Shown here: in pieces, positions 32,738 to 40,464 of the stretch
How the letters are laid out: each line of letters starts with the position of its first letter
Position numbering within the stretch: the first letter of the stretch is position 1
Origin: an uncultured Bacteroidota bacterium
Lineage (GTDB): Bacteria > Bacteroidota > Bacteroidia > Chitinophagales > Saprospiraceae
DNA length: 41,191 nt
Direction of reading: 5' to 3'
Assembly (NCBI GenBank): GCA_902609095.1
Contig: CACLQQ010000021.1
Span: forward strand, 1 to 41,191
Program-made: the position numbers and the translations under genes
Notes under the pieces: model-generated
Database searches by the model: none
What the model saw: the letters and a program-made list of their open reading frames with translations, nothing else
What the model was told of the DNA's origin: nothing

Positions 32738-33826
32738 TTATGTAGATAGTTGTTTCTCTATTTTTATGATTTCCAGCTTACGAACCCTATACAGTAAGGA
32801 GGACATCCACACTCCCATTATAGACAAGCCGATAATCGCGGGATAAAATATCATCCTCAAAGTATTGTCTAAATCCTCTCCTCCTAACGCTGGGTTACCA
32901 CCATTACCTGGGTGCAAACTACTGGTTAATCTGGGAATGACGAATATCAACGGAATCATTGCACAAAACGCAAATATGTTATATGCCGCACTAACTTGTG
33001 CACGTCTGTCGTCTGCTGTGAATGATGATCTCAAGATGGCATAGGCTATATATATCATCAGAGATACCACTGACATATTAAGCTTAGGATCATTAGTCCA
33101 ATAAGCTCCCCATGCGCTTTTAGCCCATACAGATCCTGTAGCCATTCCTATCAAACCAAAACCAATGGCAACATGTGTAAATGACGCAGCTACAGCATCA
33201 TAATACAGGGACTTGGTATTAAGGTATTTCACGCTGTAGACTAAGCTCACAATAAGTAAATTGAACATCGCAAACCATATGGCAACATGGAAGAAGGTAT
33301 TCCTAATGGTTTCATAAAGTATCCCTCTGAAAGGAAAACTAAAGGTCCACGGAACCTGTGCTACAGTTATTTGATCATTCCAAGTTACAACAGTAACCAA
33401 ACTATCAGTATTCTCAGCAGCATCACCTTGCCGCACTGTTAGCGCCGAGGGTGTTACCATGTAGCCATCAACTGTATTATAAAGAACTAATGTGCTCCGT
33501 TCATACTCAGAATTATTCGGTAACCTTAAAGGTACATCAAAGGCAATATCAAGAGTTTTCCTGTTGATTGCAGTTACAGATGCCGCCTTAATTACATGAA
33601 CAGAATCAATCTTGAGGAATGCCTTGATATCACCAGATTCAAGCTCATCAAAATGAGAATTATAAGCTGATATAGTAATGTTGGAAGATTTACCAGACAG
33701 TATGCTTGTAGGCACTACAGATATGACACCTGGCTTGAGTGGAACCAGAAAACCCGCCGAGAAAACATAAAGCAAAATGATTACGCCTAAAAGCTTCCAC
33801 CAATGTTTTATAAAGCCATTATTCAT
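32738..33826 (-). CDS. ccmC: CcmC-type haem handling protein with a periplasmic insertion
   Basis: Cytochrome c maturation system I membrane protein, which presents haem to CcmE. A first transmembrane helix is at ~14-29. Residues ~30-165 then form a soluble, beta-rich segment (VISVVPTSILSGKSSNITIS, DIAFDVPLRLP, STLVLYNTVDGYMVTPSALT) resembling an IPT/TIG or Ig-like domain. The standard CcmC core follows: His180 in RNTFFHVAIWFAMF, the tryptophan-rich motif WGAYWTNDPKL (239-249), SSLHPGNGG with the second His, and a C-terminal helix. Typical CcmC is ~220-250 aa, so the 362-aa length is explained by the insertion. The WTNDPKL form differs from the E. coli WVWDARL but is, as I recall, usual in Bacteroidota. 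Confidence 0.88.
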   Translation of the reverse strand: MNNGFIKHWWKLLGVIILLYVFSAGFLVPLKPGVISVVPTSILSGKSSNITISAYNSHFDELESGDIKAFLKIDSVHVIKAASVTAINRKTLDIAFDVPLRLPNNSEYERSTLVLYNTVDGYMVTPSALTVRQGDAAENTDSLVTVVTWNDQITVAQVPWTFSFPFRGILYETIRNTFFHVAIWFAMFNLLIVSLVYSVKYLNTKSLYYDAVAASFTHVAIGFGLIGMATGSVWAKSAWGAYWTNDPKLNMSVVSLMIYIAYAILRSSFTADDRRAQVSAAYNIFAFCAMIPLIFVIPRLTSSLHPGNGGNPALGGEDLDNTLRMIFYPAIIGLSIMGVWMSSLLYRVRKLEIIKIEKQLST

Positions 33827-33913
33827 TTAAGCTTTTTTTCTTGAGTCATAAATATATATAGTTCTGAAAATAATGCTCGAAAATGTACTTTTGTTGTACT
33901 TGTAAAAGTCAAA

Positions 33914-34558
33914 TTACTCTTTCCAAATATGAGGTACTAATAATAAGCTTGCAGCTATCGAGATAGAGGCTAAACCAAGTATCGTCCAATACTTAAGATA
34001 TTCAATGGACTCGCTTAGGATCACTTCATCAGACAAGCCTTTGAGTAACATAATTATGGGTAATAAAAGAGGAATCGCTAAAATACTCACCAATGTGTTT
34101 TGTCCATTGGCATAAGTACTCACAGTAGATACGAATGTTAACGACGAACTGATTGCAAAAGCACCAATTAAAATCACAAATATTAAATTGACTTCAAAAG
34201 GAACTTGCTCAGTAAAATTTATATGAAAGCTCAAATAAAATAAAACCGCAATTAGAAACAGATAACACGAGTTAAAAAAAACCTTAGATAGATATATCAG
34301 TACAGGATCAACAATTGTATAGAGATAAAGTCTGATCTCCTGACCATTATAAGACTCTGAACGCAAACAGACATTAATGGATAATAAAGTCATGAACATC
34401 CAGAATAAGTATCCGAATTCCGATGACTCGAGGGAAGGATGAATTTTAAAAAGGATATAGCAGACGATCCATGCCAAAAGAAGCAAAGAGATAACCTGAG
34501 TTTTATTTCTAAACTCTAAAGAGAAGTTGTACTTCAGCAGACTTATTAATTCAGACAT
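33914..34558 (-). CDS. ccmB: haem exporter subunit CcmB
   Basis: A 214-aa polytopic membrane protein with six hydrophobic segments and the CcmB start pattern LLKYNFSLEFRNKTQVISLLLL, SLESSEFGYLFWMFMTLLS (family: FWL...F...), RSESYNGQEIRLYLYTIVDP and FAISSSLTFVSTVSTYANGQNTLVSILAIPLLLPIIM. CcmB forms, with CcmA and CcmC, the ABC complex that releases haem-CcmE. No ccmA or ccmE is seen in this window. It is the first gene of the minus-strand ccm cluster and is divergent from the amidase gene. Confidence 0.9.
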   Translation of the reverse strand: MSELISLLKYNFSLEFRNKTQVISLLLLAWIVCYILFKIHPSLESSEFGYLFWMFMTLLSINVCLRSESYNGQEIRLYLYTIVDPVLIYLSKVFFNSCYLFLIAVLFYLSFHINFTEQVPFEVNLIFVILIGAFAISSSLTFVSTVSTYANGQNTLVSILAIPLLLPIIMLLKGLSDEVILSESIEYLKYWTILGLASISIAASLLLVPHIWKE

Positions 34559-34586
34559 TTATATATTAATATTTTTTATAATATGT

Positions 34587-34594
34587 TATATTTG
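34587..34594 (+). promoter_or_regulatory. candidate -7 box for the amidase gene
   Basis: TATATTTG matches TAnnTTTG exactly, 17 bases before the amidase ATG, inside the 53-base divergent ccmB-amidase spacer. The -33 position 19 bases upstream reads TATT, the same as at the candidate promoter near 40172, and not a clear TTG. Confidence 0.45.
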
Positions 34595-34611
34595 TCTTAC
34601 AATGACTTATT

Positions 34612-35853
34612 ATGATTCGTTCCTTCACTTTCGTCTTAGTTATTCTCTTCACGGGCAACATCTTCGGTTCCGCCACTATTGTAATCCATGAATCTCTCAG
34701 CACTAAAGCTAAAAACGGTGATGGTATCATTTCGCTCCTGCGAAGGTATAAGCTAAATCATAACAACTACAATATTGAGGAGTTTTGTCGATTGAATAAT
34801 CTTACTAAGAGTAGTATGCTAATCAGTGGAAGGTCATATGATCTTCCAATTAAAGTATATCAATACAATCAAAAAAGTATCAGATCTACCATTAATCAAA
34901 ATGATTGGGACAAGGCGATAAGAATAAAGAAATATAATGAATGGCTACTTGATCGTGGATTAAGAAGAACTCATTATTTGAGCAGTAAGCTATTATGGGT
35001 TCCATATCATGAACTGAACTCTAGTCCCACATCAATAAGCGAAGCAACTTCTACTGAAGCAATCGCAGTCACTAAAGAACCAAATACCAAGTATGTAAAC
35101 CTATTTGGTACTAAATACAAAAACATTGTTATCAAGGATGAGAGTCTTGCTGGTAGAGTATACTATCTAATAAGTGGTCATGGAGGTATAGACCCTGGTG
35201 CAGTATGTCAAGATTGCTCCAGTACACTATGTGAAGATGAATACGCCTATGATGTAACCCTACGTTTGGCTAAAAGGTTGATGGAACATGGAGCAACCGT
35301 AGAAGTGGTCATACAAGATAAGTCTGATGGCATCAGAGATGATAGGTATCTAAAGTGCGATCATTCTGAAGTTATGGCCAATGGAGAGAAACTTCATAGA
35401 AAACAAATAAACCGGTTAAACCAAAGAGCTCATTATGTCAATAAGTTATATCGTAAACACCAGAAGACAGGCGTAAAGGAGCAAATGATGATCTCTATTC
35501 ATGTAGACTCAAGATCGAAGTCAAGTAAGCAAGACGTATTCGTCAATTATTATCCAGAGAGTAAATTATCTAAACGATTAGCCGCAGATATCATGACTAC
35601 GTTCGAAGCAAAATATGCAGAACACCAAAAAGGTAGAAACTACAAGGGTTACATCAATGCACGCAATCTACATGTCCTAAGAGTTACCCAACCTAAGGCA
35701 GTTCTAATAGAATTAGCTAATATTAAAAATCAATTTGATCACAAGCGAATTCTACTTCCAGACAATAGAGAAGCCTTGTCAAAATGGATATATGAAGGAA
35801 TCTCTAAACGAGTAAAGAAAGAGCGCTCAAATCAAATAATTGCAGCCTCTTAG
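34612..35853 (+). CDS. N-acetylmuramoyl-L-alanine amidase (Amidase_3), secreted
   Basis: A 413-aa zinc amidase that cleaves the bond between MurNAc and the stem peptide, acting in the periplasm on septal or recycled wall. A signal peptide (SFTFVLVILFTGNIFGSA) is followed by a ~130-aa N-terminal region with a LysM-like stretch (GDGIISLLRRYKLN, FCRLNNLTKSSMLISGRSYDLP), then the Amidase_3 domain: ISGHGGIDPGAV (zinc His), CEDEYAYDVTLRLAKRL (zinc Glu), ISIHVDSRS (zinc His) and the terminal PKAVLIELANIKN carrying the catalytic Glu. It is complete. The last 27 bases overlap the convergent LuxE-like gene. Confidence 0.9.
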   Translation: MIRSFTFVLVILFTGNIFGSATIVIHESLSTKAKNGDGIISLLRRYKLNHNNYNIEEFCRLNNLTKSSMLISGRSYDLPIKVYQYNQKSIRSTINQNDWDKAIRIKKYNEWLLDRGLRRTHYLSSKLLWVPYHELNSSPTSISEATSTEAIAVTKEPNTKYVNLFGTKYKNIVIKDESLAGRVYYLISGHGGIDPGAVCQDCSSTLCEDEYAYDVTLRLAKRLMEHGATVEVVIQDKSDGIRDDRYLKCDHSEVMANGEKLHRKQINRLNQRAHYVNKLYRKHQKTGVKEQMMISIHVDSRSKSSKQDVFVNYYPESKLSKRLAADIMTTFEAKYAEHQKGRNYKGYINARNLHVLRVTQPKAVLIELANIKNQFDHKRILLPDNREALSKWIYEGISKRVKKERSNQIIAAS

Positions 35854-36816
35854 ATCTGTATTCGATAGGCGCCCCAATACTTCAAAACTATCTGAACATT
35901 CTTCAGATATCCTTCCGATATCATCTGTTGCAATAAACGACAGGGTATGTACATTAGCTAAATCTACAATATTAATCCTCCCTGTTCGACCATTTTGTAA
36001 GATATGGCCTGGATTCATTGGATCAGTGATAATCACTCTGAAATAATTATTCATCTTAAGCCAAGGAGAATTTACACTGTAAGATTGCGCAAAACATTCT
36101 GTCATCCCGTATTCAGAACATATTCGAGCTCCAGAAAATGATTGTTTTAGCCTTGCAAATATCTCTAGCTTAGTCATCTCTCGTTTATACTTTTTCATAC
36201 CACCAGTTTCTATTATGATAAAGTTTTCTGATAAGAGATGATCGTAAGATTCAACATAATCTAATAAAGCGAAACTTACCGCAAATAAAATAGTAGGAAT
36301 TTCATTATGATTATTGCGATTCAAGCATTCAAATAATCCTTTATGGTCAGACAGAAATGATCTTCCTTTATAATTGGAGCACGATATAAATGAATTAACC
36401 ATACTAAGCAGAGAAGAATGAGGATTTTCCGAATAATGCGGTAATAAACTCAAGACTTGATAATTACTGAGTTTACTAAAATGCGACTGGAATATAGATT
36501 TAGCGATACGATGATATAGCCCAACATCTTTTATGTAATGTTTGCTCCTATTACCACCTGTCCCGCTGCTCATAAAATAATCAGTACCGTGCTCCCAATC
36601 ACCAGTTATTACATATCTATACTTAAAAGCAGCTATAGGGCAAAACGGAACTTCATATAATTCTGAAACTTCTTTATTCCGTCCCATATGAGACAGGAAT
36701 TCATTATAAACAGGATTATAAATTCTTTGATAATTAAAAATCTCTTTGGCTATCGAATCAAAATCAAACTCTCCTGCGTTCAATGTATTAATGATATCTT
36801 GATACCTGTAAATCAT
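35827..36816 (-). CDS. LuxE/PaaK-like acyl-protein synthetase (acyltransferase)
   Basis: A 329-aa adenylate-forming relative of LuxE (acyl-protein synthetase) and PaaK. Family features: N-terminal NYQRIYNPVYNEFLSHMG, PFCPIAAFKYR, the nucleotide-binding FMSSGTGGNRSKHYI, a mid-segment LLPHYSENPHSSLLSM, FIIIETGGMKKYKREM and YGMTECFAQSY, and the C-terminal TGRINIVDLAN, TDDIG and FEVLGRLSNTDLRGCN. It likely activates an acyl group as an AMP ester. The native substrate is unknown, since no luxCD or aryl-polyene genes are nearby. The start at 36816 fits the family N-terminus and lies 9 bases from the start of the divergent lipoprotein gene. Confidence 0.82.
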   Translation of the reverse strand: MIYRYQDIINTLNAGEFDFDSIAKEIFNYQRIYNPVYNEFLSHMGRNKEVSELYEVPFCPIAAFKYRYVITGDWEHGTDYFMSSGTGGNRSKHYIKDVGLYHRIAKSIFQSHFSKLSNYQVLSLLPHYSENPHSSLLSMVNSFISCSNYKGRSFLSDHKGLFECLNRNNHNEIPTILFAVSFALLDYVESYDHLLSENFIIIETGGMKKYKREMTKLEIFARLKQSFSGARICSEYGMTECFAQSYSVNSPWLKMNNYFRVIITDPMNPGHILQNGRTGRINIVDLANVHTLSFIATDDIGRISEECSDSFEVLGRLSNTDLRGCNYLI

Positions 36817-36825
36817 CGATTTGTT

Positions 36826-37293
36826 ATGCTAAGACTATTTATCGCCACAATTATTCTGATTAGCTTGAACTATGGCTGTTCTGACAAAAATAATATCAAT
36901 AGTGCACCACAGATTACATATACTGGTATAAATAAAGATACCCTCAGGCAAGGCAGCTTAGGAATAGAAGATACATTAGTAGTTGCATTCTCATTTATTG
37001 ATTTGGACGGTGACCTGAGCGGCAATCCTAATAACATAGAAGTGATTGACAACAGAACAGGAGAATTGCATGTAACTAACGCTATACCTGACCTTCCTGC
37101 TGCTAACAATGGAAATGTAGGAAATGTCGTACTGCAGATTCCAACATTATGCTGTTTATTTGATGATAAGCCTGCATGCTCCAATCCAGATGGAGCGCTG
37201 GATACACTCAGCTTTTCAATATCTGTATTTGATGCTGAAGGTAATGAGAGTAATATGATTACAACTCAAGAGATCACCATCATCTGTAATTAA
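36826..37293 (+). CDS. lipoprotein with Ig-like fold, unknown
   Basis: A 155-aa predicted lipoprotein. The start chosen at ATG 36826 gives MLRLFIATIILISLNYGC with a lipobox ending at Cys18, whereas the longer upstream frame would read antisense through the LuxE-like gene. The mature part is beta-rich with a repeated pattern DTLVVAFSFIDLDGDLSG...DTLSFSISVFDAEGNES, suggesting a pair of Ig- or calx-like strands. Four Cys lie in CCLFDDKPAC and the terminal IICN. I do not recognise the family, but similar one-domain lipoproteins are frequent in Saprospiria. Its end overlaps hemF by 14 bases, tail to tail. Confidence 0.7.
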   Translation: MLRLFIATIILISLNYGCSDKNNINSAPQITYTGINKDTLRQGSLGIEDTLVVAFSFIDLDGDLSGNPNNIEVIDNRTGELHVTNAIPDLPAANNGNVGNVVLQIPTLCCLFDDKPACSNPDGALDTLSFSISVFDAEGNESNMITTQEITIICN

Positions 37294-38182
37294 CCCAGTC
37301 GATATCTTTTTTGAGCAGATTTTGGGTATTCACTTCATATTCTCGTTGAGCGGCATAATTATAATGATACTCTACTTGTGGAGGTAGACTCATCAGAATA
37401 GATTCGATGCGACCATTAGTTTGTAAGCCAAACTTAGTACCTTTATCATAGACTAAGTTAAACTCAACATATCTACCTCGTCTTACTAATTGCCACTGCT
37501 TATGATTGGCGTCATGAGGCATAGTATATCTCCGATTGAATATCTCACTATAAAGCGGTAAAAATGAACTACCTACGGCTTGAACAAACTTCCAACATTG
37601 AGATTTGTCATGACCAATATCACTATTTATCCTATCAAAAAAGATTCCTCCGACTCCTCTGGTTTCTGAACGATGAGGAATATAGAAATAATTATCAGCC
37701 CGTTCTTTATATTCTTGATACGCACCATCATAGAATGTATCACAGGCATCTTTTAAACCTTGATGAAAGAACTGAGTATCATCTTCATATATAATATGAG
37801 GCGTAAGGTCAATCCCTCCGCCAAACCACCAATGGCCATGTTTAGTCTCGAAATAGCGTACATTCATATGAATGATGGGAACCATCGGACTTGAGGGATG
37901 TAACACAATAGATACTCCTGTTGCTAAGAACTCATTGGCTGGTAAGCCTAATTCTTTGGCAACAACTTCAGGCATATCACCATGTACAGCAGAGAAATTC
38001 ACACCACCTTTTTCTATGTGCTCTCCTTGAATAATTCGAGTTCTTCCTCCCCCTCCTTCTGGGCGGGTCCATTTGTCTTGATGAAACTTCCCTAATCCAT
38101 CTAAATGCTCTAATGCACTACAGATTTTATTCTGCAGATTTTTAAACCATTCAATAATCACTTGACTGGTCAAAATATCCAT
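37280..38182 (-). CDS. hemF: coproporphyrinogen III oxidase, aerobic
   Basis: Oxygen-dependent haem biosynthesis: coproporphyrinogen III to protoporphyrinogen IX. With the start at ATG 38182 the protein is 300 aa, the usual HemF size. Signature motifs are WTRPEGGGGRTRIIQGEHIE, EKGGVNFSAVHG, HPSSPMVPIIHMNVRYFE, WWFGGGIDLTPHIIYEDD (the active Asp/His region), RGVGGIFFDRI and RRGRYVEFNLVYDKGTKFGLQTNGRIES. The extra 24 upstream codons lie inside the ArsC-like gene and are not used. The start is 1 base after the ArsC-like stop, so the two are coupled. Confidence 0.94.
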   Translation of the reverse strand: MDILTSQVIIEWFKNLQNKICSALEHLDGLGKFHQDKWTRPEGGGGRTRIIQGEHIEKGGVNFSAVHGDMPEVVAKELGLPANEFLATGVSIVLHPSSPMVPIIHMNVRYFETKHGHWWFGGGIDLTPHIIYEDDTQFFHQGLKDACDTFYDGAYQEYKERADNYFYIPHRSETRGVGGIFFDRINSDIGHDKSQCWKFVQAVGSSFLPLYSEIFNRRYTMPHDANHKQWQLVRRGRYVEFNLVYDKGTKFGLQTNGRIESILMSLPPQVEYHYNYAAQREYEVNTQNLLKKDIDWVNYR

Positions 38183-38183
38183 G

Positions 38184-38543
38184 TTATAAATAGACTGTAC
38201 TGATAATAGACTCAATTGTACTCTTGGAATTACCAGCGAAAACAATATCATCAAATACGATTATCGGTCGTTTCAGAAAAGTATACTCAGACAAGATGAG
38301 TTCGGCATATTTGTCATCTACCGCACTAATCATGTCTGGTTTTATCTCCTTGAATTTACGAGCTCTTTTGTTGAATAGTTCTTCATAGCTTAGACCCGAT
38401 AAGTCTTTAACTGCACTTAGTTCTTCTTTGGTTATTGGATTAGCCTTAATCTCACGCAAGTCGAAGATCGAAATTTCATCTATCTGACTCATGATTCTCT
38501 TGCAAGTATCACAGGTACCCAGATAGAATATGGTATTTACCAT
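38184..38543 (-). CDS. ArsC/Spx-family thioredoxin-fold protein
   Basis: A 119-aa protein with the thioredoxin-fold start MVNTIFYLGTCDTCKRIMSQ (CxxC at 11-14) and LREIKANPITKEELSAVKDL, matching the ArsC/Spx/YffB family. The cis-Pro region FLKRPIIVFDDIVFAG is present. It has the redox pair of a reductase, but the arsenate-binding Arg region cannot be checked in detail, so it could be an arsenate reductase-like, Spx-like or YffB-like protein of unknown target. It is translationally close to hemF. Confidence 0.8.
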   Translation of the reverse strand: MVNTIFYLGTCDTCKRIMSQIDEISIFDLREIKANPITKEELSAVKDLSGLSYEELFNKRARKFKEIKPDMISAVDDKYAELILSEYTFLKRPIIVFDDIVFAGNSKSTIESIISTVYL

Positions 38544-38558
38544 CTAAGGATATATTTC

Positions 38559-39215
38559 TTAAGAATTTGAATTTTTATGATCAGTCAAGAATCTAGCTAA
38601 ACCAATATCAGTCAGCGGGTGATTTAACAGGCCAACAATAGCCTTTAGCGGACATGTAACAATATCAGCACCAGATTGGGCAGCTTGTACTATGTGTCTA
38701 CTATTTCTTATCGACGCGGCCAATATTTCTGTATCATATCCTTGGATCGCATAGATCTCAGCAATCTGATGAATCAACTGAACTCCATCCCAATTAGTAT
38801 CATCTATTCTACCTAAGAAAGGAGAAATATAAGATGCACCTGCTTTAGCTGCTAATATGGCCTGGCCTGCACTAAATACTAAGGTACAGTTCGTTTTTAT
38901 TCCGTGATCGGCAAACCACTTTATCGCCTTCACCCCTTCTTTAATCATCGGAACCTTTACAACTATATTTGGTGCAATATCAGCTAATACTTGTCCTTCA
39001 GCGATGATTCCTTCAAAGTCGGTTGATATTACTTCAGCACTTACATCTCCCTCTACTATCTCACAGATTTTCGCATAGTGATTTTTTATATTAGCCTGCC
39101 CACTTATACCTTCTTTAGCCATAAGAGAAGGATTAGTTGTAACACCATCTAAAATTCCCAGATCGTGTGCTTCCTTAATTTGTTCTATAGATGCAGTGTC
39201 AATGAAAAAGCGCAT
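38559..39215 (-). CDS. transaldolase / fructose-6-phosphate aldolase family (short)
   Basis: A 218-aa TIM-barrel of the short transaldolase (TalC/Fsa) group. Motifs are [20 protein letters not shown] at the N-terminus, [26 protein letters not shown], the Schiff-base Lys87 in [46 protein letters not shown] and [11 protein letters not shown]. The true start is ATG 39215 (MRFFIDTAS). The longer frame from 39245 runs into the SRP RNA terminator. The enzyme balances pentose and hexose phosphates. It is transcribed in the same direction as the SRP RNA 36 bases upstream, separated by the terminator. Confidence 0.92.
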   Translation of the reverse strand: MRFFIDTASIEQIKEAHDLGILDGVTTNPSLMAKEGISGQANIKNHYAKICEIVEGDVSAEVISTDFEGIIAEGQVLADIAPNIVVKVPMIKEGVKAIKWFADHGIKTNCTLVFSAGQAILAAKAGASYISPFLGRIDDTNWDGVQLIHQIAEIYAIQGYDTEILAASIRNSRHIVQAAQSGADIVTCPLKAIVGLLNHPLTDIGLARFLTDHKNSNS

Positions 39216-39242
39216 GAGTAATTTGTTATATACGACCAAAAA

Positions 39243-39346
39243 CAAAAAACGTGAGGAATCACACCAAACCGCTACAACCTTTTACCCTTGCTGCGTTTCC
39301 ACCCTGGGGGATTTAAAGGGAGCTGGCCGTGTAACCCTCACAAATG
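39243..39346 (-). ncRNA. ffs: signal recognition particle RNA, small bacterial type
   Basis: On the minus strand, GTGAGG at 39336-39341 pairs with CCTCAC at 39251-39256, closing a ~91-nt hairpin. Its apical part contains CCCCCAGGGTGGAAACGC followed by AGCAAGGGTA, the SRP Alu-less helix 8 with the GGAA tetraloop and asymmetric AGCA loop that bind Ffh. A T-run follows immediately (plus-strand AAAAAA at 39245-39249), forming its terminator. The RNA targets membrane and secretory proteins together with Ffh/FtsY. The exact 5' end is inferred from the promoter. Confidence 0.93.
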
Positions 39347-39377
39347 CAAAAATATACTTTTACACTATAGTCTCAAA
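39347..39377 (-). promoter_or_regulatory. Bacteroidota consensus promoter of the SRP RNA
   Basis: On the minus strand TTTG (complement of 39374-39377) is followed after exactly 19 bases by TATTTTTG (complement of 39347-39354), which fits TTTG-N19-TAnnTTTG. The predicted start (~39341) is the first base of the SRP RNA. The -33 box overlaps the stop codon of the upstream pseudouridine synthase gene. Confidence 0.9.
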
Positions 39378-40065
39378 TGCCAGCGTAGATTCTTTTATAA
39401 ATATCCCAAGGCCACAGATTGGACAACGGTAGCGTATGTACTTCTATCACCTCATCTTTCGTAGGGTGTTTAAATTTCATTCTAAAGCAATGGAGTGCAA
39501 TGCCCTTATTTTTAAGAGGTATATTCGAACCATACTTCAGATCACCTAATATGGGGTTCCCAATATGAGATAGTTGTGTGCGAATTTGATGAGACCGGCC
39601 TGTCCTTGGTTGTACTAACAGTAATGAACTCTTATCTTTTTTCTGAAGGCACTTATAATTCAGGACAGCTTTTTTAGACGCGTTAACTTCCCGATCATAA
39701 CATTTTGTCTTATTTCTCTTATTATCTTTTGCTAACCAATGTTCTAATCTAAGGCTATCATCTATTGGATTGTCATGAACTATTGCCAAGTACTCTTTAT
39801 TAACTAAGTTATCAGCGAACAATTGGTTTACTCTCTGTAATCCTTTACTTGTCCTTCCCAATATCAAACATCCACTCACTGGTCGATCTAATCTATGTGC
39901 TGGGTGTAGAAATACATTCCCGGGCTTTTTATACTTGTTCTTTATATACTCTTTATACGGCTCAGAAATGGTATGATCATTTGTTTTATCACCTTGCGAA
40001 AGCCATCCAACAGGCTTATTAATAACTAACAGATGATTATCCTCGTATATAACTTCAAATTTCAC
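39373..40065 (-). CDS. RluA-family pseudouridine synthase (RluC/TruC-like)
   Basis: The second pseudouridine synthase here, 230 aa from a GTG start at 40065 (KFEVIYEDNHLLVINKPVGW). The earlier in-frame ATG is 13 codons upstream in a low-quality stretch. The catalytic motif HRLDRPVSGCLILGR and the downstream PRTGRSHQIRTQLSHIGNPI, LGDLKYG and HCFRMKFKHPTK are present. Of the RluA family it most resembles the RluC/D or TruC lineage. The substrate RNA site is unknown. Its 3' end is overlapped by the SRP RNA promoter. Confidence 0.92.
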   Translation of the reverse strand: MKFEVIYEDNHLLVINKPVGWLSQGDKTNDHTISEPYKEYIKNKYKKPGNVFLHPAHRLDRPVSGCLILGRTSKGLQRVNQLFADNLVNKEYLAIVHDNPIDDSLRLEHWLAKDNKRNKTKCYDREVNASKKAVLNYKCLQKKDKSSLLLVQPRTGRSHQIRTQLSHIGNPILGDLKYGSNIPLKNKGIALHCFRMKFKHPTKDEVIEVHTLPLSNLWPWDIYKRIYAGI

Positions 40066-40171
40066 AAAAGCAATATAATTGATTATTAAGGCTATACACA
40101 TCAAAATTATTTAATTTAATTTAAATAGCACATTTATAATTATTTACATATTACAATTTATTATAATGTTT

Positions 40172-40179
40172 TATATTTG
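40172..40179 (+). promoter_or_regulatory. candidate -7 box for a small RNA
   Basis: TATATTTG is an exact TAnnTTTG match. It would start transcription near 40185, just ahead of the first shared 17-nt element and about 60 bases before a strong terminator. No TTG is seen at -33; the sequence there is TATT. Confidence 0.45.
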
Positions 40180-40184
40180 TATGG

Positions 40185-40250
40185 TTAAAGTTTTGGTTAT
40201 TAAATTGTAAAATTCGTTTTGCTCGAGAGAATGCTCTCGAGCTTTTTTTA
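40185..40250 (+). ncRNA. candidate small RNA, unit 1
   Basis: A ~65-nt unit without a convincing coding frame. It contains AGTTTTGGTTATTAAAT (40189-40205) and ends in a perfect 9-bp hairpin, GCTCGAGAG (40221-40229) / CTCTCGAGC (40234-40242), with loop AATG followed by TTTTTTT. It lies in the gap between rluA and crp (both minus strand), so on the plus strand it has no gene upstream or downstream. Confidence 0.45.
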
Positions 40251-40299
40251 TACCTCTTACGTTGTAATAGACACTTGGCATCTTTTTTGAATAAGATAT

Positions 40300-40363
40300 A
40301 ATGAGTTTTGGTTATTAAATGATGAGTAGTGCCATCGCTTTGAGTAAGCATGGCACTTTTTTA
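40300..40363 (+). ncRNA. candidate small RNA, unit 2
   Basis: The second copy: AGTTTTGGTTATTAAAT recurs exactly at 40304-40320, 115 bases after the first. It is again followed by a strong terminator hairpin, AGTGCCAT (40328-40335) / ATGGCACT (40350-40357), extended by GCTT/AAGC, with loop TGAGT and T6. The hairpin sequence is unrelated to unit 1. No good promoter box was found for this unit, so read-through from unit 1 is a possibility only if the first terminator leaks. Confidence 0.4.
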
Positions 40364-40401
40364 TTTCTCTTACCTAAGTAAAACACGACTTCCCTCAATA
40401 G

Positions 40402-40429
40402 AAAAAGCCACCCTCTAAAAGAAAGTGGC
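40402..40429 (-). terminator. terminator of crp/fnr gene
   Basis: On the minus strand GCCACTTTC (complement of 40421-40429) pairs with GAGGGTGGC (complement of 40407-40415), with some G-U pairs, around loop TTTTA, followed by TTTTT (plus-strand AAAAA at 40402-40406). It lies 36 bases after the regulator stop. Confidence 0.8.
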
Positions 40430-40464
40430 CCAATAATTCATATGACTAAATACTAATTATATGT

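Noticed and set aside
39216-39245. Upstream start for the transaldolase
   Set aside because: It would begin inside the SRP RNA terminator; the family N-terminus is MRFFIDTAS at 39215.
40185-40363. Transcription attenuators or leader peptides
   Set aside because: There is no plus-strand gene downstream; the possible 9-codon frame after ATG 40181 would start at the predicted transcription start and is not conserved in unit 2.
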